Origin: a virus
DNA length: 25,461 nucleotides
Strand: one strand, 5' to 3'
IMG/VR virus record: IMGVR_UViG_3300017762_000070
Coordinates: 1 to 25,461 of that record
This document shows positions 5,565-10,369 of this stretch, piece by piece. Both the position numbers and the translations under genes were made by a program. Under the pieces are notes generated by a model. That model had not been told where the DNA came from and did not search any database. It was given only the letters and a program-made list of their open reading frames with translations. Position 1 is the stretch's first letter. Every line of letters begins with the position of its first letter.

Positions 5565-6506
5565 ATGTCGTTTAATTCGCTCAAGCAAAACAAATCCTCC
5601 ATCTTCAACAAGCTCCAGAAGCAACTTGAAGACACAACTAAGGTTGGTACCACTGACGAGAGAATGTGGAAGCTCACTACTGACAAGGCTGGCAACGGCT
5701 TCGCAGTGATTCGTTTCCTTCCTGCATCAGATGGTGAGGACATGCCATTTGTGAAACTGTACAACCATGGCTTCCAAGGTCCTGGCGGCTGGTACATCGA
5801 GAACTCGCTGACCACCCTGGGCAAGGATGATCCTCTTGGTGAGTACAATCGTGAGCTCTGGAATTCAGGTGATGAGAGCCTGAAAGAACAGGTGCGTAAG
5901 CAGAAGCGAAAGCTTTCCTATTACGCAAACGTCTACATCGTCAAGGATACTGGTAATCCTGACAATGAAGGTCAAGTCAAAATCTTCCGCTTTGGCAAGA
6001 AGATCTATGACAAGATCATGGACGCAGTCAATGGTGATGAACTGGAAGGACGTGAAGGAATCAATCCCTTTGACTTCTGGGCAGGTGCAAACTTCAAGCT
6101 TCGTGCTAAGAAGGTTGCTGGTTATCCCAACTATGACTCCTCTGAGTTCCAGGATACTGGAGTTCTAGATGATCTAGATGATGCTCAACTTGAGTCCATC
6201 TGGAAGCGTCAACACCCTCTTCAGTCAATTGTTGCTGAGGATCAATTCAAGACCTACGATCAACTGAAAGAACGTCTTGATAAGGTGCTGAACCTTCAAA
6301 GTTCTGGCTCTACTGAAAGAGCCCCAGCAAGAACCGCTGAAACAGTGGTATCTACAAAACCATCGTTCTCCTCACCCAGTGTATCAGAAGATACCGTGGG
6401 AGAGACTGAGCAGGAGGTCGTGGTACCACAATCTGAAACCTCTTCATCCAATGAAGAAGGTGAAGGAGACGTCCTGGATTACTTCAGGTCACTGGCGGAG
6501 TCGTAA
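5565..6506 (+). CDS. gp32: Single-stranded DNA-binding protein gp32
   Basis: Coats single-stranded DNA and coordinates replication, recombination and repair. At 313 residues it matches T4 gp32 (301). The OB-fold core is clear: AGNGFAVIRFLPASDGEDMPFVKLYNHGFQGPGGWYIEN, then RKLSYYANVYIVKDTGNPDNEGQVKIFRFGKKIYDKI, then NPFDFWAGANFKLRAKKVAGYPNYDSSEF. The T4 zinc ligands Cys77, Cys87 and Cys90 are absent: the segment reads NSLTTLGKDDPLGEYN, as I recall for cyanophage gp32s. The C-terminus is the usual acidic tail (SSSNEEGEGDVLDYFRSL), the docking site for gp59 and other partners. No Shine-Dalgarno precedes the ATG, which would fit weak, regulated initiation. The HNH gene lies directly upstream and an intrinsic terminator downstream. 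Confidence 0.95.
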   Translation: MSFNSLKQNKSSIFNKLQKQLEDTTKVGTTDERMWKLTTDKAGNGFAVIRFLPASDGEDMPFVKLYNHGFQGPGGWYIENSLTTLGKDDPLGEYNRELWNSGDESLKEQVRKQKRKLSYYANVYIVKDTGNPDNEGQVKIFRFGKKIYDKIMDAVNGDELEGREGINPFDFWAGANFKLRAKKVAGYPNYDSSEFQDTGVLDDLDDAQLESIWKRQHPLQSIVAEDQFKTYDQLKERLDKVLNLQSSGSTERAPARTAETVVSTKPSFSSPSVSEDTVGETEQEVVVPQSETSSSNEEGEGDVLDYFRSLAES

Positions 6507-6527
6507 GAGACTAAAAAGACTCACTAA

Positions 6528-6544
6528 GTCTCCTCTCAGGAGAC
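6528..6544 (+). other. Hairpin in gp32 3' untranslated region
   Basis: GTCTCCT (6528-6534), loop CTC, AGGAGAC (6538-6544): a 7-bp perfect stem between the gp32 stop and the terminator. GAGACT at 6507-6512 can pair instead with AGTCTC at 6527-6532, giving a competing fold. Confidence 0.5.
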
Positions 6545-6557
6545 AGTGGGACGAGAT

Positions 6558-6582
6558 GGAGGGCTAAGGCCCTCCTTTTTTT
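6558..6582 (+). terminator. Rho-independent terminator after gp32
   Basis: GGAGGGC (6558-6564), loop TAAG, GCCCTCC (6569-6575), then seven T (6576-6582). This is a textbook intrinsic terminator on the + strand. It marks the end of the replication block. The T-run reaches into the stop codon of the convergent gp53 gene; in the opposite direction the stem has no T-run, so it is one-way. Confidence 0.93.
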
Positions 6583-7225
6583 ATGCGTTGGCGTCTAACT
6601 GTGACTTGACAGTTGTCTTTCTCATCTTCCTGTAATAATCTCTACACTCTTCCTCGTATCTAATCACAAAGTCTGGATTCAGAACATTGATTTGTGACTT
6701 GGTTTCATTCAGTCTGTACTCATACTGTCTGTATGAGATAGGTACAGGGCGACTTGTCTTGTAGATAAACTGTCCTGGTTTATCAGGATATTGAAAAAGA
6801 AAGTCTCCTGAAACTTTGATACCTTCTTCAAGTACTACATCACCAAGTGCATTCTTAGTCTCTACTGTTTCATGGTGTCTTGTTGCACCAGACTTCTCAT
6901 ATGAACCATACTTATCTTTAATAAACTCATCAAGATCAGTGTTACTGAGAGGCCATTCATTGTAGTAATCTACGATCCCATTAATCTGCAATAGAATCCA
7001 GTAGTATCTTGGATCACCATACAGTTCCTCAGAAATTTGTTCAGGTCTCTGTCCATTTCTGATATTATAAAGTTCATAGATGGTGTCATCCTTAAAGATG
7101 TCATCTCTAACTTTCAATAAATGAAAGTAATCTTTGATTGTAATGTTTGATTCATTACCTGCCCTGTCAATTGAGACTGTGTACTCAATGTTAGGCAGGT
7201 AACTGAAGTATCGTGGCATTCCCAT
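6581..7225 (-). CDS. gp53: Baseplate wedge protein gp53
   Basis: Structural protein that joins adjacent baseplate wedges into the hexagonal baseplate. At 214 residues it is close to T4 gp53 (196). The family's N-terminal region is recognisable: MPRYFSYLPNIEYT, then LKVRDDIFKDDTIYELYNIRNGQRPEQISEELYGDPRYYWILLQING, a LysM-like segment with the conserved YGDxxYYWILLxxNxI motif. The C-terminus has conserved Tyr-rich strands (ISYRQYEYRLNETKSQINVLNP). It is last in the leftward late operon and touches the upstream gp48 gene at one base. Expression is likely from the late promoter at 8972-8979. Confidence 0.93.
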   Translation of the reverse strand: MGMPRYFSYLPNIEYTVSIDRAGNESNITIKDYFHLLKVRDDIFKDDTIYELYNIRNGQRPEQISEELYGDPRYYWILLQINGIVDYYNEWPLSNTDLDEFIKDKYGSYEKSGATRHHETVETKNALGDVVLEEGIKVSGDFLFQYPDKPGQFIYKTSRPVPISYRQYEYRLNETKSQINVLNPDFVIRYEEECRDYYRKMRKTTVKSQLDANA

Positions 7226-7986
7226 TAGGTTCCTATCCCTGTTGCGTGATCTGTGCGAGTGACAACATCAACCTCCATAAACCCAAGTCCAATTGAGTAC
7301 TCAACTGGCATGCCGTCACTGAAGGTGGTGTGATAACCTGATGTTGGGTTAGACTGTACGTTCACAGTAGTTAGAGCAGCTTTCTTAAACTTGCCCATCA
7401 TATCTGGTTGTCTGTATTGAACCTGCCATACGTGTGGGACGTTAAACATTTGTCCATTTATTTCTGGAGCGCTCCACTTCTTGAATGTTCTAATAATATT
7501 TCTTACTGCTGTAGCTTCATGAGCTGATGAAGGCAAAAATCTAAATGAGAAACTAAACTGTCTAAGGACAGGTGTATGATACAGTAATTCTACGTTAGGG
7601 TTATAAACCTCTCCTCCCTTTAATGCTGCTAACTGACTGGCAGTCATGCCTGCAATACTGGCAGACAATCCAAGAGTCGCCTGTTTAGCTGAACCAAATA
7701 CATTTGCTGCTGCCTCAGCTCCACCTTGTCTACCAAGTGATCCTGCAAATCGTGCAGCGGCAGAAGACATTCGTCCCATTGGACCTTCAAAATCCATTCT
7801 TTGCCAATTATTTGTATTAGCTACAGAAGGAGCATTCTCTGGTGAGTAAAGTCTGATATAACCATCTCTTGGTGGTGATGCCGCGTTACCTGAACGGACT
7901 CTTTGATTAGAAACATACTTGTGATAACTGAAATCAATATAATCAGAATCAGTTGTAAGATTTAGTGGGTACTGAAGTTTGTTCAT
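7225..7986 (-). CDS. gp48: Baseplate tail-tube cap gp48
   Basis: Sits on top of the baseplate hub and nucleates the tail tube together with gp54. The 253-residue protein carries the block I associate with cyanophage gp48: PNVELLYHTPVLRQFSFSFRFLPSSAHEATAVRNIIRTFKKWSAP, the tube-type beta-hairpin plus helix, followed by the strands PVEYSIGLGFMEVDVVTR. The central Ala/Gly/Ser-rich region (about residues 75-120) is probably an exposed helix or loop. T4 gp48 is longer (364). It lies between gp53 and a small unknown gene with ATGA overlaps. An alternative would be another tube-fold baseplate protein; the match is by recall, not a search. Confidence 0.8.
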   Translation of the reverse strand: MNKLQYPLNLTTDSDYIDFSYHKYVSNQRVRSGNAASPPRDGYIRLYSPENAPSVANTNNWQRMDFEGPMGRMSSAAARFAGSLGRQGGAEAAANVFGSAKQATLGLSASIAGMTASQLAALKGGEVYNPNVELLYHTPVLRQFSFSFRFLPSSAHEATAVRNIIRTFKKWSAPEINGQMFNVPHVWQVQYRQPDMMGKFKKAALTTVNVQSNPTSGYHTTFSDGMPVEYSIGLGFMEVDVVTRTDHATGIGT

Positions 7987-8327
7987 GCTGTTTTAAATCT
8001 TGCCAGTGGTAACTTACTTACTACTTCAAATTCACCCTGAGATAACTCAAGTAAATTTGATGTTTCTTTCCAAGTGTATCTTCTTATCTCCTCCCAGTGA
8101 ACATTGTAGCCAGTGAATCCCCAACTAAAGATGGAGCCACTGATGATTGCTGGGTGTTGATCATACTCTAAACCTTTCGTCTTGGCATTATAGACGAACA
8201 CATAGTATTTATTAGGCTCTGGAACGATAATTGTGGGTCCAGAATACCTACCATATAGTAGACTCATGTTCTGTTCTGGCGAACGTCCAATCATCTTATA
8301 CTCAATGTCATTTAGATCTAATGTCAT
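7983..8327 (-). CDS. Conserved cyanophage baseplate-operon protein, unknown
   Basis: A 114-residue protein coupled by ATGA overlaps on both sides, between gp48 and the tube-fold gene. It contains NKYYVFVYNAKTKGLEYDQHPAIISGSIFSWGFTGYNVHWEEIRRYTWKE, a pattern of beta-strands ending in a Trp/His/Arg-rich helix that I recall from many T4-like cyanophages without an assigned role. There is no signal peptide, no membrane segment and no catalytic motif. Its position makes a structural or assembly role in the baseplate-tube junction likely, but this is inference from context only. Confidence 0.75.
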   Translation of the reverse strand: MTLDLNDIEYKMIGRSPEQNMSLLYGRYSGPTIIVPEPNKYYVFVYNAKTKGLEYDQHPAIISGSIFSWGFTGYNVHWEEIRRYTWKETSNLLELSQGEFEVVSKLPLARFKTA

Positions 8328-8950
8328 ATAGTAGTTAATTCAGCGTCCTTGTTTATGAAGATGTCATATCTGTCATACTGAAACTCAACAGTGTACTCAA
8401 CCATTGAGTTTCTTGCCTCAGTATTCAACATAATCTCACTGATGCTTGAAGGATAAGCACTCTCAAAGTTTATCTCTAAAGCGTTTCTAAAACCTACCTC
8501 AGTTCGCATACTATCAAAATCAATTGGTTGCCCATCTCCATTGTAAGTTGGCAACTCATATTTCTTAAGGATGATAGGACAGGTGAACTCATTTCTGTAT
8601 CTCATCTTAAGGGTGTCAGTAAGATTCTGCTGACTGTTATATGTCAATGAGAACCATTCTTGAAACTGCTCATAAGAATGATAGTCACTTCTCTCAATGA
8701 TAGTTAGAGTAAGAGGTTTACCATACGCAACACCATATGGTTGTGAACTCATCACACCCTGCCTTGCATGTCCACGAATGATGTGTACATCATGATTGAT
8801 TCCAGGAATGGATGCCTGCTTACAATAATATTCCAGGTAATCATTTGCAGTGAACTGTCCGTTGGCTGGAGCACGAGGAATTTCAACCTTGAATAGAGAA
8901 GGTTTTGCTAACCCTCTACTCATTCTTGCCTGGGCAACTCTCGCACTCAT
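8324..8950 (-). CDS. Tail-tube-fold protein, probable tube initiator (gp54-like)
   Basis: 208 residues with the architecture of T4 tail-tube proteins (gp19/gp54): N-terminal LAKPSLFKVEIPR, then CKQASIPGINHDVHIIRGHARQG..VAYGKPLTLTIIERSDYHSYEQFQEWFSLTYN (the helix preceded by a PxxLTxxxxD strand), then the C-terminal EIMLNTEARNSMVEYTVEFQYDRYDIF strands typical of tube rings. Because it is in the baseplate operon with gp48 and gp53, the tube initiator gp54 is the best fit. T4 gp54 is longer (320), and a duplicated tail tube monomer is the alternative. First gene of the leftward late operon; its ATG lies 22 bases past the late-promoter box. Confidence 0.75.
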   Translation of the reverse strand: MSARVAQARMSRGLAKPSLFKVEIPRAPANGQFTANDYLEYYCKQASIPGINHDVHIIRGHARQGVMSSQPYGVAYGKPLTLTIIERSDYHSYEQFQEWFSLTYNSQQNLTDTLKMRYRNEFTCPIILKKYELPTYNGDGQPIDFDSMRTEVGFRNALEINFESAYPSSISEIMLNTEARNSMVEYTVEFQYDRYDIFINKDAELTTI

Positions 8951-8951
8951 A

Positions 8952-8959
8952 TCTAAATA
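8952..8959 (+). promoter_or_regulatory. Late promoter for the gp4-PAAR operon (TCTAAATA)
   Basis: TCTAAATA on the + strand, 22 bases before the GTG of gp4. It is the rightward half of a palindromic pair with 8972-8979. It matches the TAAATA core of T4-type late promoters and stands at the head of a structural operon. Confidence 0.7.
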
Positions 8960-8971
8960 CCTTTATGGAGT

Positions 8972-8979
8972 TATTTAGA
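8972..8979 (-). promoter_or_regulatory. Late promoter for the gp54-gp48-gp53 operon (TCTAAATA)
   Basis: TCTAAATA on the - strand, read leftward into the tube-fold gene starting at 8950. It is the exact inverted copy of 8952-8959, separated by 12 bases, so the two late promoters overlap and initiate within each other's territory. Confidence 0.7.
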
Positions 8980-8981
8980 GT

Positions 8982-9422
8982 GTGAAAAGGACATTACAGG
9001 GCAAGTTTCGTCCTCAAAATCCAGAGAAGTACAAGGGCGATCCCTCTAACATAGTCTACAGAAGTTCATGGGAGAAAATCTTTTGTAACTGGTGTGACAG
9101 GAATGATAAGATTGTCTCCTGGCAGAGCGAAGAGAAGGCTCTATGGTATGATGACCCAGTTTCTAAGAAGAAGAGAAGATACTTTCCTGACTTCATCATT
9201 CAGTTTGAAAAGAACGGTGTGATGGTGACTGAGATGATTGAAGTAAAACCTATGTCTCAGGTAATAGGACCTCCTGTGAACCCAAAAAGAAGGACACAGG
9301 CATGGATGAATGCTGTTCATACTTACATAACCAACCAAGCAAAGTGGAATGCAGCAGCGAAGGTATGTGAGGATCGTGGGTGGAGCTTTAGATTGGTGAC
9401 AGAAAAGGAGTTAGGCATCTAG
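8982..9422 (+). CDS. gp4: Head completion protein gp4, PD-(D/E)XK nuclease-like
   Basis: T4 gp4 (150 residues) is needed to finish DNA-filled heads so that tails can join; this protein has 146 residues. A nuclease core is visible: YRSSWEKIFCNWCDR with E31, RYFPDFII with P69-D70, and EMIEVKP with E87-x-K89, i.e. PD...ExK as in PD-(D/E)XK enzymes. This suggests it trims DNA protruding at the portal. The start is GTG 8982, with GGAG at 8967-8970 as a rather distant ribosome site. First gene of the rightward late operon, directly downstream of the bidirectional promoter. In T4, gp4 is near other head-completion genes, so its place before hub genes is a cyanophage-type arrangement. Confidence 0.88.
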   Translation: MKRTLQGKFRPQNPEKYKGDPSNIVYRSSWEKIFCNWCDRNDKIVSWQSEEKALWYDDPVSKKKRRYFPDFIIQFEKNGVMVTEMIEVKPMSQVIGPPVNPKRRTQAWMNAVHTYITNQAKWNAAAKVCEDRGWSFRLVTEKELGI

Positions 9423-9423
9423 G

Positions 9424-9430
9424 ATAAATA
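9424..9430 (+). promoter_or_regulatory. Late promoter before gp26 (GATAAATA)
   Basis: ATAAATA preceded by G, immediately after the gp4 stop and 18 bases before the gp26 ATG at 9449, in a 26-base gap. Matches the T4-type late core and would boost the chaperone/tape-measure genes. Confidence 0.65.
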
Positions 9431-9448
9431 ACTAAAAGAATTTTCGTT

Positions 9449-10153
9449 ATGATTCCTAAATTAACTCGCCCTGAATATAGTACAACTATCCCTTCCACAG
9501 GTAAGAAGATTAAGTATCACCCCTTCACTGTAAGAGAAGAGAAGGTGTTGATGTTGGCAGCAGAAGGTGCTGATCAAGACGAGATTACAAATGCAGTCAT
9601 CAATTGTCTAAACACTTGTATCAGTTCACCATCTGATATTGATGTTGAATCTCTTGCCCTGTTTGACATTGAGTATCTATTTCTAAAGACAAGATCCAAA
9701 TCTGTCGGTGAACTCATTAGTGTAAGAGTAACTGATCCTGATGATGAGACTTTCACTACTGATGTAGAAATCAATATTGATAAGATTGGAATTAAGAAAC
9801 AGGAAGATCACTCACCGCTCATCAAGATTGATGATGAAGTGTCTGTGACAATGAGGTATCCTGACATTTCATTCTTCAATACAGGAGTTAATCTAAACAC
9901 TGTGAACTCAACAATTGAAGTTGTTGGTAAGTGTATTGATCAGATTATCGTTGGTGAAGAGGTTTATAATAAGGAAGACATGACAAATGAAGAAGTGTTA
10001 GATTGGGTTGAGGGACTGTCACAGAAGCAGTTCAATGAGTTTACAAACTTCTTCAACTCAATGCCTAAGATGTCTTACACCATCACAGCTAAGAACACCA
10101 ATACCAAAAAGAACTTTAGTGTAACACTGGAGGGACTAGCAGATTTTTTCTAG
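9449..10153 (+). CDS. gp26: gp26-like baseplate hub / tail assembly chaperone
   Basis: 234 residues; T4 gp26 is 208. The T4 gp26 family N-terminus is clear: RPEYSTTIPSTGKKIKYHPFTVREEKVLMLAAEG, then INCLNTCISSPSDIDVESLALFDIEYLFLKTRSKSVGE. A conserved C-terminal beta-domain ends KNTNTKKNFSVTLEGLADFF. In T4, gp26 is required for hub assembly together with gp51. The last sense codons GAT TTT TTC contain the slippery heptamer T-TTT-TTC and are followed directly by TAG. An overlapping -1 frame continues for 64 codons, and the tape-measure-like gene comes next. I infer that this protein is the short form of a frameshifted tail chaperone pair comparable to lambda gpG/gpGT. Confidence 0.88.
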   Translation: MIPKLTRPEYSTTIPSTGKKIKYHPFTVREEKVLMLAAEGADQDEITNAVINCLNTCISSPSDIDVESLALFDIEYLFLKTRSKSVGELISVRVTDPDDETFTTDVEINIDKIGIKKQEDHSPLIKIDDEVSVTMRYPDISFFNTGVNLNTVNSTIEVVGKCIDQIIVGEEVYNKEDMTNEEVLDWVEGLSQKQFNEFTNFFNSMPKMSYTITAKNTNTKKNFSVTLEGLADFF

Positions 10154-10185
10154 TGGGAATGGTACACACAGGGTTGTTACCATTC
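10129..10185 (+). promoter_or_regulatory. Programmed -1 ribosomal frameshift signal
   Basis: Three elements in the right order. An internal Shine-Dalgarno-like GGAGGG (10129-10134) lies 9 nt before the heptamer T-TTT-TTC (10144-10150), which is in the zero frame of gp26 (GAT TTT TTC TAG). A hairpin GAATGGTA (10157-10164) / TACCATTC (10178-10185) starts 6 nt downstream; it has 8 perfect pairs, with three further inner pairs possible (ACA/TGT past one bulge). This is the layout of the E. coli dnaX frameshift site. Slippage avoids the TAG at 10151 and reads CTA GTG GGA ATG... into the next frame. Confidence 0.8.
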
Positions 10186-10347
10186 TACGAAAAAGTATTC
10201 GCACTCAACCATCATCATAACTGGAGCATTGTAGATGTTGAGAACCTATTTCCATGGGAACTTGATGTATACACCACTCTTTTAGCTAATTATATTGATA
10301 CGATTGAGACATTAAGGAAGAATAGAGACTTCGCAAATGGCAGATAA
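10153..10347 (+). CDS. -1 frame extension of gp26 (T-like chaperone part; gp51 position)
   Basis: 64 codons beginning at the GTG that overlaps the gp26 stop by one base: GTGLLPFYEKVFALNHHHNWSIVDVENLFPWELDVYTTLLANYIDTIETLRKNRDFANGR is its content, starting MGMVH. It is all-helical with a PWELDVYTxLL motif, like the short T domains of tail assembly chaperones. No Shine-Dalgarno stands at a usable distance from the GTG (10153) or ATG (10159). A -1 slip at 10144-10150 would join it to gp26 as a 299-residue fusion (234 + Leu + 64). It occupies the place of T4 gene 51, whose product is 249 residues and independent. Separate translation by termination-reinitiation is the alternative. Confidence 0.8.
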   Translation: MGMVHTGLLPFYEKVFALNHHHNWSIVDVENLFPWELDVYTTLLANYIDTIETLRKNRDFANGR

Positions 10348-10350
10348 ATA
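10344..10350 (+). promoter_or_regulatory. Late promoter before the tape-measure gene (GATAAATA)
   Basis: ATAAATA preceded by G, overlapping the stop codon of the 64-codon frame and 19 bases before ATG 10370. Same motif and spacing as at 9424-9430. Confidence 0.6.
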
Positions 10351-10369
10351 AAAATAAAGTGGATAATCC

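Noticed and set aside
6558-6575. Bidirectional terminator for gp53 as well as gp32
   Set aside because: The stem is symmetrical, but on the - strand no T-run follows, so only the + strand is supported.
8206-8213. AATAAATA on the - strand inside the 114-residue gene
   Set aside because: It encodes Asn-Lys-Tyr in a conserved-looking segment and has no start codon at suitable distance for a downstream gene.
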